A stretch of 64,000 nt of DNA from JACRBT01 sp964474285 (GTDB taxonomy: Bacteria > Chloroflexota > Dehalococcoidia > Tepidiformales > Tepidiformaceae): assembly GCA_964474285.1 (NCBI GenBank), contig CAYYSD010000003.1:1-64000 (forward strand). The letters are read 5' to 3'. Below the pieces are notes generated by a model. It had not been told where the DNA came from. It ran no database searches and worked only from the letters and a program-made list of their open reading frames with translations. The translations under genes were made by a program, and so were the position numbers. Of this stretch, positions 26,359 to 34,918 are shown one piece after another. Position 1 is the stretch's first letter. Every line of letters starts with the position of its first letter.

Positions 26359-27378
26359 ATGCCTTTTCCGAAGCCGGTCACGCCGGACACCGTATACGAG
26401 CCCGTGCCCATGTGGGCGAAGGTGCCGCACGGCCTCTGGCTGCGCGAGGCCACTTCCGTCACCGTCGATTCCGAGGACAACGTCTACGTTTTCAATCGCG
26501 GCAACATGCCCGTACTCGTCTTCGACCGTGACGGCAACGTTGTCCGCATGTGGGGCAACGACAACCCCTGGCAGGGCGTCACCGAGATCATCGATCCGTA
26601 TGGCAATCCGATGAAGAAGTGGGAAGGCACCCAGTACACCTGGGCCCACTCCATTCGCAGTGACCACGAAGACAACCTCTGGCTTGTCGACAATGTCGGG
26701 AACAAGCTGTTCAAGACCAGCCGGACGGGCACGACGCTCATGACCCTGGGCACCGGGGTGCCTGCCCCGCGTCAGAGCGGTCAGATGTTCAACCGCCCGA
26801 CCGACATCGCCGTGAACCCCTCGAACGGCGACGTGTTCGTTTCCGATGGCTACGGCAATTCGCGTGTGCACCGGCTGGACAAAGCGGGCAACCACATCCT
26901 CTCGTGGGGCGAACCGGGTTCGGACCACGGCCAGTTCAGCCTGCCCCACAACATCGCGATGCTCGGCACGGACCGTGTCATCGTCTGTGACCGCGAGAAC
27001 CACCGTGTCCAGGTGTTTACGACCGAGGGCGAATTCGTGAACGCCTGGCACGTGCACCATGCGGTCGCCGTCTGGGCCAGCCGCCACGACGACAACACGG
27101 TCTACATCGCTGAGCAGGGTCCGCCCCCGGTGCAGTTCGGTGTGCCCAATCTCGGGCACCGTGTTTCGATCTACACCCGTGACGGCGAGCTCCAGACGCG
27201 CATCGGCGCCCGCCTTCCCGGCGAAGCGCCTGACCAGTTCCTCTGGCCGCACAGCCTCTCAGTCGATTCCGAAGGCAGCATCTACGTGGCTGATGTCTCT
27301 TACGTGGAGGTGGGTTCGAAGCACAACCCGCCGCGCGAAATGGTCAGCCTGCATAAGTGGCGGCGCGTCCGGAACTGA
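26359..27378 (+). CDS. NHL-repeat beta-propeller protein
   Basis: This 339-residue protein is built of NHL/6-bladed propeller repeats: VTVDSEDNVYVFNRGNMPVL, FDRDGNVVRMWG, RPTDIAVNPSNGDVFVSDGY, NSRVHRLDKAGNHILSWG, SVDSEGSIYVADVSYVE. It resembles proteins annotated as peptidyl-alpha-hydroxyglycine alpha-amidating lyase-like. It has no signal peptide and so is probably cytoplasmic. ATG 26359 follows CGGAGGAACACG; an in-frame upstream start inside the dehydrogenase gene is rejected. Such propellers act as binding scaffolds or as lactonase- or lyase-like enzymes. The function here is unknown, but linkage to a 2-hydroxyacid dehydrogenase and an N-terminal-nucleophile acylase suggests small-molecule metabolism. 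Confidence 0.8.
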   Translation: MPFPKPVTPDTVYEPVPMWAKVPHGLWLREATSVTVDSEDNVYVFNRGNMPVLVFDRDGNVVRMWGNDNPWQGVTEIIDPYGNPMKKWEGTQYTWAHSIRSDHEDNLWLVDNVGNKLFKTSRTGTTLMTLGTGVPAPRQSGQMFNRPTDIAVNPSNGDVFVSDGYGNSRVHRLDKAGNHILSWGEPGSDHGQFSLPHNIAMLGTDRVIVCDRENHRVQVFTTEGEFVNAWHVHHAVAVWASRHDDNTVYIAEQGPPPVQFGVPNLGHRVSIYTRDGELQTRIGARLPGEAPDQFLWPHSLSVDSEGSIYVADVSYVEVGSKHNPPREMVSLHKWRRVRN

Positions 27379-27454
27379 AACGTCCCAAAGTCACACGGGC
27401 GCAACGGACGCGCGTATGCTTTGCCCCGCCGCTTCTCGGCGCACGGGGATTCCG

Positions 27455-29731
27455 ATGGTGATTGCAACCGTTCAACCGAAAGACTGTCTCGCTCGTACAA
27501 GTGGGACGTTCACTGTCAGCGGACTTGATGGACCTGTGCGCATTGTGCGGGACCGTTGGGGCATCCCCCACATCAAGGCGCAAAGCGCGGGCGACGCGTT
27601 CTTTGGCCAGGGTTTCGCTGTCGCACAGGACCGGCTGTTCCAGCTCGAAATGCGCCGGCATATGGCCAACGGAACCTCGGCCCGATTCCTCAACAAGGGC
27701 CTTCTCCAGGCGGACATGCTCGCCCGGAAGATCGGCTACCGCCGCCACTCGCTCCGGGAATGGGAGGCGCAAACACCCGAAAGCCGGGTGATTCTCGAAC
27801 GCTGGGCCGCTGGCGTGAACGCCGTGATTGCCACACAGCCAAAGCCGTACGAATTCCACCTGCTGGATTGGGAGATGGCGCCCTGGACGCCGGTCGACAC
27901 GCTGGCCGTCATGAAGATGGTGGCCGTTGGGAACCAGTGGGCGACGAAGCTGCGCTGGGCGAAGCTTGCCGCGCGGCTCGGCATCGATGCCGTGAAGGCC
28001 GTCATCCCGGACCATGTGCCTGGCATGGCGCTCATCACACCGTCCGGGGCGCGCTGGCTCGACGACAAGCACCCGTACCACGACGCGCTCCAGATGCTCG
28101 TCGATGAACCGGAGGGCACGGTCGCCGCTGGTGGCGGATCCAACTGCTGGGTCGTGGGGCCCACGCGGAGTACCACTGGCGCGCCCATCGTTTGCGGCGA
28201 CCCTCATCTGAACGTCCGCATACCCTCCGAGTGGCACGTGATGACGATGGACTGCCCCGAGTTCACCGTCGCCGGTCCATGCACGCCGGGCGCGCCGGGG
28301 CCGCTCTACTACGGACATAACACCAGGATCGCCTGGACCATGACCCACGCGGGAGGCGACCGCTGGGACGTTTACCGCGAGCGTATCCGCCAGGGCGCGA
28401 ACGGACCTGAGGCTGAGTTCGAAGGCCGCTGGGAGCCGCTGACCTTGGTGGACGAGATGTTCGAGGTTCGCGATGGCGACGCGGTCACGCAGCGCACCTG
28501 GTCCACACGCCACGGGTTCGTCTGCATGGGCGACCCCGAGAAGGACAGCGAAGTCGCGGCCGCGAACTGGGGGCTCTACGAGCCCGGCCACGACTTCGAC
28601 GCCCTGATGACGCTGTACACCGGGTCTACCATCGCCGACGCCCGCAAGGCGTTCCAAACCTACGACACGATTTCCGGCAACTTCTGCTTTGCGGATGCCG
28701 CCGGGAATATCGGCTACCAGTACTCCGGCCGCATCCCGAAGCGGCCCGCGTGGCTCTTGCCGGTTCCCGGGTGGGACGGCCTGCACGAATGGCAGGGTTC
28801 CGTGCCCAAGGACGAACTACCGATGGACGAAAATCCGCCGAACGGCTACATCGCGACCGCCAACAACCGGACCACGACTGCCGATTACCCGCACTACCTC
28901 TCTTTCGCTTCGGCCCTCTGGCGGGCCGACCGCATCGCGGAGATGTTCGCCGAGCGAGACCTCCTGGGGCTCGAGGACATGCCGGTCATGCAGCGCGACC
29001 TCAAGTCGCTCTCTGCCCGCGATCTCTCCACCCGCTACCTGGCTGTGGCTACCGAGAATCCCGACGCCCTGGCGCTCCAGGACCTCCTCCGAGGGTGGGA
29101 CTTCGTCACGGATGTCGATAGCGCCCCGGCCCTTGCCTACATGGAGGCGACCAACGCACTGCTGGATGCGACGGTCGTGCGCCACTACGGCGGCGACGCG
29201 TTCAATGCCGCGACCCCCGAAGGCGAACAGCGCTGGACCCTGCTTCGCGCGCTGCGCCTGGACGACCCCGCCGCGCTCGGCGACGCACCGGGCTGGGATG
29301 CCGCCATCGAGGCCGCGATGGCCTCCGCCATGCGCAGTCTGCGCGAACGCTTTGGCGCCGACACCTCACGCTGGCGGTTCGGGGATGCCCACTGGATGAC
29401 GTGGCGCCACAATCTCGGACGCGACCGCGAACTCGGCGAAGTCTTCAACCTGCCGGACACCCCCGTCGGCGGCGATGGCGCCACGGTCTGGGCGACGCAG
29501 GCACGCTTCGGGCGAGGCTCCGACCACGGTGTTTCCTATCGCCAGATCATCGACATGCGCGACCCGAACGCGATGCAGATCGTCATCCCGCCGGGTAATT
29601 CCGGGCAGCCCGGTTCGCCCCATTACGGCGACAACGTTCAACGCTGGCTCGATATCGAATACCATCCGCTCTTCGTGAACTGGGCGGACATCGAAGCGAA
29701 CGCCGAAGCGGAACTGACGCTGACGAACTGA
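27455..29731 (+). CDS. Penicillin-acylase-family N-terminal-nucleophile amidohydrolase
   Basis: This 758-residue precursor of the penicillin amidase (S45) family is cleaved autocatalytically into two chains. The new N-terminal Ser is Ser229 in GGGSNCWVVG. The alpha part has the typical VRIVRDRWGIPHIKAQS and FGQGFAVAQDRLFQLE. The beta part has GDPHLNVRIPSEWH, YYGHNTRIAWTMTHAGGDRWD, and late in the chain the segment IPPGNSGQPGSPHYGDN. Substrates include N-acyl amino acids, acyl-homoserine lactones and beta-lactams. No signal peptide is seen before the first family block, whereas most relatives are periplasmic. ATG 27455 is chosen because the upstream open frame overlaps the propeller gene. A Gfo/Idh/MocA gene follows 30 bp later. 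Confidence 0.88.
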   Translation: MVIATVQPKDCLARTSGTFTVSGLDGPVRIVRDRWGIPHIKAQSAGDAFFGQGFAVAQDRLFQLEMRRHMANGTSARFLNKGLLQADMLARKIGYRRHSLREWEAQTPESRVILERWAAGVNAVIATQPKPYEFHLLDWEMAPWTPVDTLAVMKMVAVGNQWATKLRWAKLAARLGIDAVKAVIPDHVPGMALITPSGARWLDDKHPYHDALQMLVDEPEGTVAAGGGSNCWVVGPTRSTTGAPIVCGDPHLNVRIPSEWHVMTMDCPEFTVAGPCTPGAPGPLYYGHNTRIAWTMTHAGGDRWDVYRERIRQGANGPEAEFEGRWEPLTLVDEMFEVRDGDAVTQRTWSTRHGFVCMGDPEKDSEVAAANWGLYEPGHDFDALMTLYTGSTIADARKAFQTYDTISGNFCFADAAGNIGYQYSGRIPKRPAWLLPVPGWDGLHEWQGSVPKDELPMDENPPNGYIATANNRTTTADYPHYLSFASALWRADRIAEMFAERDLLGLEDMPVMQRDLKSLSARDLSTRYLAVATENPDALALQDLLRGWDFVTDVDSAPALAYMEATNALLDATVVRHYGGDAFNAATPEGEQRWTLLRALRLDDPAALGDAPGWDAAIEAAMASAMRSLRERFGADTSRWRFGDAHWMTWRHNLGRDRELGEVFNLPDTPVGGDGATVWATQARFGRGSDHGVSYRQIIDMRDPNAMQIVIPPGNSGQPGSPHYGDNVQRWLDIEYHPLFVNWADIEANAEAELTLTN

Positions 29732-29761
29732 CGACCCGGGGACGGACCACAGGAGGAAACC

Positions 29762-30793
29762 TTGAGCGACACGATTCGCGTCGGATTCATCGGTGCTGGA
29801 GCCAACACGCGGTTGCACCACATCCCCAAGCTCAAGGCGTTGGCGGGCGTCGAACTCGCAGCCGTCTGCAACCGTTCGATGGAGAGCGGGCAGGCTGTCG
29901 CCGCCGACTTCGGCATCGAACGCGTCACAACGGACCCCGAAGACATTTTCAGCGACCCTGGCATCGACGCGGTGTGCATCGGCACGTGGCCCTACCGCCA
30001 TCGCGAATACGCGGTCCGCGCACTGCGGGCCGGAAAGCACACCCTGTGCGAAGCGCGCATGGCTATGGACCTGGCCGAGGCGCGCGAAATGCTCGCCGCC
30101 GCCAACGAGAGCGGCAAGGTCGCCCAACTGGTCCCCGCTCCCTTCGACCTGCGCTGCGGGCGCACCATCAAGAAGCTCATCGACGAGGGCTTTGTCGGGC
30201 AGCCCACCGAGGTGTTTATCACGGTCGTGAACGACTCGGGGCTGGATCCGGCTCGCGCGCTCCATTGGCGCCATCGTGCGGAGTACTCCGGTAAGAACGT
30301 CATGTCCATGGGCATCTATGCCGAGGTCATTCAGCGCTGGCTCGGCGACACCACCCGCGTCGCGGCGAACGCAAAGGTCGTGGTCAGGTCGCGTGTGGAC
30401 CCCGCCACCGGGGGAGAGGTCGAGGTTGCGGTGCCGGACAGTATCGGCGTCTTCACGGAGATGGCTTGCGGCGCCCGTGCCACCTACCTGTTCAGCACTG
30501 TCGCGCGAGGCCCATCAGCCGGGATCCGCGTCCACGGGACGGAGGGTTCGATCGCCTGGGAGGTGGGCGACCGCATGTCGGTCGCCAGGGCCGGCGAAGC
30601 CCTCACTCCGCGCGACCCTGAGCCCGAACTGGCCGGTGCCTGGCGCGTGGAGGCCGACTTCGTGGACTCCATCCGCGAAGGCAAGCCCGTCACCCTCACG
30701 TCGTTCGAAGACGGTGTGCGCTACATGGCCTTCACCGATGCCGTCCACCGCTCCTGGACCGAGGGCCGCGCCGTCCATCTCGCCACGCTCTGA
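29762..30793 (+). CDS. Gfo/Idh/MocA-family oxidoreductase
   Basis: This 343-residue protein has an N-terminal Rossmann domain (VGFIGAGANTRLHHIPKL) and a C-terminal alpha/beta domain with EVFITVVNDSGLDPARALHW. The family reduces or oxidises sugars, inositols and related substrates with NAD(P). The usual catalytic Glu-Lys-Pro motif (CEKPLA) reads CEARMAMD here, so the conserved Lys is lost and the chemistry may differ or be absent. The start is TTG at 29762, fixed by AGGAGGAAACC immediately upstream. It is probably the last gene of the dehydrogenase-propeller-acylase-oxidoreductase set. Confidence 0.85.
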   Translation: MSDTIRVGFIGAGANTRLHHIPKLKALAGVELAAVCNRSMESGQAVAADFGIERVTTDPEDIFSDPGIDAVCIGTWPYRHREYAVRALRAGKHTLCEARMAMDLAEAREMLAAANESGKVAQLVPAPFDLRCGRTIKKLIDEGFVGQPTEVFITVVNDSGLDPARALHWRHRAEYSGKNVMSMGIYAEVIQRWLGDTTRVAANAKVVVRSRVDPATGGEVEVAVPDSIGVFTEMACGARATYLFSTVARGPSAGIRVHGTEGSIAWEVGDRMSVARAGEALTPRDPEPELAGAWRVEADFVDSIREGKPVTLTSFEDGVRYMAFTDAVHRSWTEGRAVHLATL

Positions 30794-30937
30794 TCCGCGC
30801 CCGGAGGGGGACTCACTCCTGCCGGAGAGGTGCTTCAGCGGTCCTTGAGCATTGCTGCGACATTGCCCCTCGCGGCCTCGAGTCGCATGCGCTGGTCCCG
30901 GCCGATTGAACCAGGGTTCAGTCTCGCTGCTTTGCGT

Positions 30938-32191
30938 TCAACTTTCGGCGAAGGCGCCCCGGGCGTGGAGGGCTTCGATGGCTTCCGGCTCGAGGCCGGC
31001 CTCCGAGAGTATTGCGCGAGAGTCCCGTCCCAGCGTCGGCGAAGCGGTTTTCGCTTCGAGGGGCGTTTCGGAAAACGCGACGGGCGGAGCGACGACGGTC
31101 AGTCCGCCGAGGAGCTCGTGTTCGAGGCGAATGAGGAACCCGTTCGCCCACACCTGCTCATCGTCGAGCAGCTGTTGAGGCAGGCGCATCGGGCCGGCGG
31201 GGATACCGACTGCCGACAATCGCGCGACCCAGTAGTCCGTCGATTGCGTGCGGAAGATCGCCTGCACCCTTTCCAGGAGTTCCGTTACGTACTGTTTCGC
31301 ATCGTCCGGCACGAAGTCAGGGTCGCTGGACCAGCGGTCTTCGAACCCCGCAACCTCCATCATCTTCTTCCGCAAAGGCCGCGCCATGGCAGCAACGGAG
31401 ATCATGCCGTCCGCCGTCGGCAGGAAGCCGTAGTAGGAGCGGGCGATGGCGACCGGCTGCAGTTCTTCGCGTTTCGCGAGCACGTCCGCCCAGCTCTGGC
31501 CTTCCGCGAAGGCCGTCTTCAAGTACTCAATGAACTCGAGCCGCCAGCTGTCGACCAGGTCGATGTGGTTCATCCGGTTGTTCTGGAGGACCAGTGCAGC
31601 CTGCAACAGGGCCACATCCAGCTTCTGCCCGCGTCCGGTGCGCTCACGGTGATAGAGGGCGGTGGAGACGCCCCAGGCAAGAAGCAGCCCGGCGGTGTAG
31701 TCGATGATGGGTTCGCCGATCGGCGCTGGCCCATCTTCTGAGAGGCTTATGAGCCCCGAATAGCCCGAGAGTACGATGTCCATGCCCGGTGCGTCGGCCA
31801 TCGGCCCCAGGCGGCCATAGGCGGTGTTCTCCGCATAGATGATGCGCGGGTTCACCGCCGAGAGGCTCTCGTAGTCGATACGGTGCCGCTCGGCCTGGCC
31901 CGGGCGAAAGTTCGCGACTACGATGTCGGCGTTCGAGCACAGGTTTTGGATGGCGGCGCGCGCGTCTGCGTCGTTCAAATCGACCGCGATCGAGCGCTTG
32001 CCGCGGTTCTTGTTCAGGTACTGGCGGCCTTCCGTGGGCAGGATTGGTCCGTTTCGGCGCGTCTCGTCGCCGTTGAGGGCTTCCACCTTGATCACGTCCG
32101 CGCCGCCGTCAGCGAGAAGCTGGCCGCAATACGGCGCCGCGATGAATCGGCCGAATTCGACCACCTTCAGGCCTGTGAATGGACCGGCCAT
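30938..32191 (-). CDS. Class III CoA-transferase (CaiB/BaiF), single domain
   Basis: This 417-residue single-domain CaiB/BaiF protein has all family landmarks: GLKVVEFGRFIAAPYCGQLL, DVIKVEALNGDETR, NKNRGKRSIAVDLND and RTGRGQKLDVALLQ. The catalytic Asp appears as D164 in IIDYTAG. It would form the usual interlocked homodimer and transfer CoA to a carboxylic acid. It is the last gene of a minus-strand series that starts with the binding protein at 38450; the preceding acyl-CoA dehydrogenase gene ends 9 bp upstream. CoA activation and dehydrogenation are therefore encoded together downstream of an importer. Confidence 0.9.
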   Translation of the reverse strand: MAGPFTGLKVVEFGRFIAAPYCGQLLADGGADVIKVEALNGDETRRNGPILPTEGRQYLNKNRGKRSIAVDLNDADARAAIQNLCSNADIVVANFRPGQAERHRIDYESLSAVNPRIIYAENTAYGRLGPMADAPGMDIVLSGYSGLISLSEDGPAPIGEPIIDYTAGLLLAWGVSTALYHRERTGRGQKLDVALLQAALVLQNNRMNHIDLVDSWRLEFIEYLKTAFAEGQSWADVLAKREELQPVAIARSYYGFLPTADGMISVAAMARPLRKKMMEVAGFEDRWSSDPDFVPDDAKQYVTELLERVQAIFRTQSTDYWVARLSAVGIPAGPMRLPQQLLDDEQVWANGFLIRLEHELLGGLTVVAPPVAFSETPLEAKTASPTLGRDSRAILSEAGLEPEAIEALHARGAFAES

Positions 32192-32200
32192 GCCGCTCTC

Positions 32201-33349
32201 CTATCCCCGGGGGAGCCCGAGCCCGCGGGTCGCGATGACGTTGCGCTGGACCTCGCTGGTGCCCTGCCCAACCGTGTTGCTGGCCGAGGCCACGTAGGCC
32301 GGCCCGAATTCTTCGCCGTGAAGCCCGTGTCCCGATGCCTGCGCCGCCAGGCCCAGAGCGTTGATCATGATGTTCGACAGCTTCTGGTGCGTCTCCGCTG
32401 CGAGGAGCTTCACGATGGAGACTTCGTGGTTCGGCAACACGCCCTGTTCCCGGAGCCACGCGACACGGTAGCCCAGGATTCGCACCGCTTCCACTACCCC
32501 GGCGCATTCCGCCAGCCGCATGCGGGTGGCATGGCTCACACCGCCAGGCGCTTTGCGTGCTGCGTCCAAAGCGTCGTCCATATGCCGCCGAAGGCCGCCG
32601 ATGTGCGCGCCGCCGGAACGTTCGTAGTCCATGGTGCGAGCGTTCACGTACCAGCCGCGGTTCTCCTCACCCACGAGGTGGTCCGCTGGTACGCGAACTT
32701 CGTCGAGGAAGATCTCGTTGAAATGGTGGTCGTTCTGCATGTCGAGCAAGGGTCGCACTTCTACACCTGGCGCATGCAGCGGCACGATGATCATCGAGAT
32801 GCCCCGGTGCTTTGGCGCGTTGGGGTCCGTTCTTGCCACGGTCCAGAGCAGGTCCGAATAGTGCGCGCCACTGGTGAAGCGCTTCCGCCCGGTGATGACG
32901 TACTCGTCGCCGTCGCGGACAGCCCTCGTCTCCACACTGGCGAGGTCCGAACCAGCGTTTGGTTCCGAGAGGCCCATCGCGAACGAGACCTGGGCGCTTG
33001 AGATGGCCGGGAGATACCGCTTCTTCTGCTCGTCTGTCCCGAAGAGCATGATCGAAGGGCCGACCTGTTGAATTGCCCGGCGGTGATGCTCCTGGGGAGC
33101 GCCCGCGTAGGCCATCTCTTCCATATAGATGGTCTGCTCCATGATGCCTTTCGCCGCGCCGCCATACTCTTGCGGCCAGGCGATGCCGAGCATGCCCCGC
33201 GCCGCCGCCGCCCGGCTGAACACGGGGGACCATCCTGGGAGCTCTTCCGAACGGTGGTGGGCCCAAAAGTCTTCGGTCAGCGTCTCATTGAGGAACCCAA
33301 GGACTTCGGTGCGGAACTCGGAGTGTTCGGGCTTCAGGCGGAACTCCAT
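32201..33349 (-). CDS. Acyl-CoA dehydrogenase family protein
   Basis: This 382-residue FAD-dependent acyl-CoA dehydrogenase shows AMGLSEPNAGSDLASVETRA and ITGRKRFTSGAHYSDLLWTV in the beta-domain and ends GTSEVQRNVIATRGLGLPRG. The C-terminal medium-chain-type catalytic Glu position is Gln (VGQGTSEV), so the base must lie elsewhere or the protein works with another subunit. It should act on the CoA ester made by the downstream CoA-transferase and feed ETF. ATG 33349 follows GGGAGGCATCACC. It lies 58 bp after the amidohydrolase-like gene. Confidence 0.88.
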   Translation of the reverse strand: MEFRLKPEHSEFRTEVLGFLNETLTEDFWAHHRSEELPGWSPVFSRAAAARGMLGIAWPQEYGGAAKGIMEQTIYMEEMAYAGAPQEHHRRAIQQVGPSIMLFGTDEQKKRYLPAISSAQVSFAMGLSEPNAGSDLASVETRAVRDGDEYVITGRKRFTSGAHYSDLLWTVARTDPNAPKHRGISMIIVPLHAPGVEVRPLLDMQNDHHFNEIFLDEVRVPADHLVGEENRGWYVNARTMDYERSGGAHIGGLRRHMDDALDAARKAPGGVSHATRMRLAECAGVVEAVRILGYRVAWLREQGVLPNHEVSIVKLLAAETHQKLSNIMINALGLAAQASGHGLHGEEFGPAYVASASNTVGQGTSEVQRNVIATRGLGLPRG

Positions 33350-33407
33350 GGTGATGCCTCCCTCTCGTGGTCACATGTGTTGAGACTGAACGGTCGAAGA
33401 ACGCGCG

Positions 33408-34220
33408 TCACGAGAGATCGGCGTCCCATTTGAAGATGCGCTTTGCGTTTTCGGCGAAGAACAGGGGGACCGCATCCGGACGCAGCGACAGGGCGTCGAG
33501 GTCTTCGCGTGCCCGGGACCAGTCGATCGTCGGGAACTCTGTCCCGAAGAGCATCTTGTCTTTACCGCGGGTATTGATGAACTGGACGAACTGGGGCGGC
33601 CAGTATTTCGGCGCCACGGAGGTGCAGGACATGAAGACGTTGTCCCAGTGCGTCATGACGGAGATCGCCTCGTCCGTCCACGGCTGGCCGCAGTGGGTCA
33701 TCACGATGCGCAGTTCCGGGAAGTGGAACGCAACTTCGTCGAAGTAGATCGGGTTTTGGACCCATCCTGGACGTCGCGGGCCTGGCATGCCGGCGTTCAT
33801 GCTGACCGGGATATCGAGTTCGATGGCTTTCACATAGAAGGGCCAGTCGATGCGGTCCGTGGGCGGAACCGAGTAGCGAAACGGGGGGATGCGAAGGCAG
33901 CGGACGCCGTGACGCTCGTGGTAGTCCAGCACGCGGCGGATCTCGGCCATGCCCTTCGTCGGGTCCACGATCATGGCGGGCAGAATCTTGCGCGGGAAGA
34001 GCCGGTTCGCCTCGCCCACCCACTCGGCATGGTCCGGCTGCATGATGCTGACGACGGCGGCCCCGACATCCGCGGCATCGAGGGCGGAGATCAGGTTCTC
34101 GGGCGTCTTGATCGGCGGCCTGTTCGCGATGTCCTTGAAAAGGTAGGCCAATCCCGATTCGCCCTCCGAAAGGAAGCTCGAGTTGACCAGGGAGTCGATG
34201 GCGCGGATGCGGCCGTTCAT
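33408..34220 (-). CDS. Amidohydrolase-fold protein lacking the HxH metal motif
   Basis: This 270-residue protein belongs to the PF04909 (ACMSD-like) amidohydrolase-2 family by its C-terminal half: PELRIVMTHCGQPWTDEAI, NVFMSCTSVAPKYWPP, FINTRGKDKMLFGTEFP. The N-terminal HxH zinc ligands that normally follow an initial Asp are missing (AIDSLVNSSF), and the late Asp of GTDFP is Glu. The metal site is therefore incomplete. It might be a metal-independent decarboxylase/hydratase-like enzyme or a non-catalytic relative. The start overlaps the TetR stop by 4 bp (34217-34220). It aligns closely with the broken gene at the left edge of the window. Confidence 0.82.
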   Translation of the reverse strand: MNGRIRAIDSLVNSSFLSEGESGLAYLFKDIANRPPIKTPENLISALDAADVGAAVVSIMQPDHAEWVGEANRLFPRKILPAMIVDPTKGMAEIRRVLDYHERHGVRCLRIPPFRYSVPPTDRIDWPFYVKAIELDIPVSMNAGMPGPRRPGWVQNPIYFDEVAFHFPELRIVMTHCGQPWTDEAISVMTHWDNVFMSCTSVAPKYWPPQFVQFINTRGKDKMLFGTEFPTIDWSRAREDLDALSLRPDAVPLFFAENAKRIFKWDADLS

Positions 34221-34912
34221 GAGTTGCGTCCTCCAGCGTCAACTGCGTCCTCAGGCCCGACCGTCAGGCCGAGAAGAGAGAGTGCCGCTTCGCTGACCGC
34301 CTGGAAGGCCGGCGTCGGATCATAGCCCTCGCGATGGAGCCGCGACTGGATCGAGGCGCCCATGAGCGCACCGATGTAGAAGTCGAGCCAGAGTCCGCCC
34401 TCGATCCTGCGAAAGACGCCTCGTTCAACCCCTCGCCGGATCATTTCGATGATAGGCCCGCGGGCCGCGACGTTGTGAGCGCGAACATCGTCCCTCAGGG
34501 ATGCACTCACGACTCCCTCCGAGCTCAGTGCGGTCTGAACCCGGATGAGTTCGGGGCGATCGAGCATCAGACGCGAAATCAGGCGGACATAGAGCCGCAT
34601 GAACCGCTCGGGGTCGCTGACACCCGCGAGCTCGTCGCGGATGGCCGCGCGATAGGCGTCCGTGATTTCGTGGGCGACGGCGGTAAGAAGGCCGTCGCGA
34701 TTCCCGAAGTGCCAGTAAATCGATGTGGGGCTGATAGCCGCCGCGGCAGCGAACATGTCGATCGTTGCTGCGCGAAAGCCAACGCGGGAGATGACGGTGA
34801 ACGCCGCGTTGATGATGTCCTGCCGGGATCGTTCGCTCTGCTCTGCCCGGCTCGTGGCCGGGGTTCGCCGTGGACGGGCAGCCGCCATGCTCTTCCTCGC
34901 GTGTTCAGGCAT
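34217..34912 (-). CDS. TetR-family transcriptional regulator
   Basis: This 231-residue protein has an N-terminal helix-turn-helix (residues about 25-75: SRQDIINAAFTVISRVGFRA, then FAAAAAISPTSIYWHFGNRDG) and a helical ligand domain containing VRLISRLMLDRPELIRVQ. It starts 6 bp after the DppC permease stop and overlaps the next gene, so it is co-transcribed with the second transporter. Autoregulation of that operon is the likely role; a GAACGTTC palindrome in the promoter at 38496-38503 is a candidate site. The inducer is unknown. Confidence 0.87.
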   Translation of the reverse strand: MPEHARKSMAAARPRRTPATSRAEQSERSRQDIINAAFTVISRVGFRAATIDMFAAAAAISPTSIYWHFGNRDGLLTAVAHEITDAYRAAIRDELAGVSDPERFMRLYVRLISRLMLDRPELIRVQTALSSEGVVSASLRDDVRAHNVAARGPIIEMIRRGVERGVFRRIEGGLWLDFYIGALMGASIQSRLHREGYDPTPAFQAVSEAALSLLGLTVGPEDAVDAGGRNS

Positions 34913-34918
34913 CGGGTC

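Noticed and set aside
30794..30937. Possible short minus-strand coding tail (RLEAARGNVAAMLKDR) between convergent genes
   Set aside because: Only a few dozen codons, no start signal, and most of its upstream extension overlaps the CoA-transferase gene in another frame.
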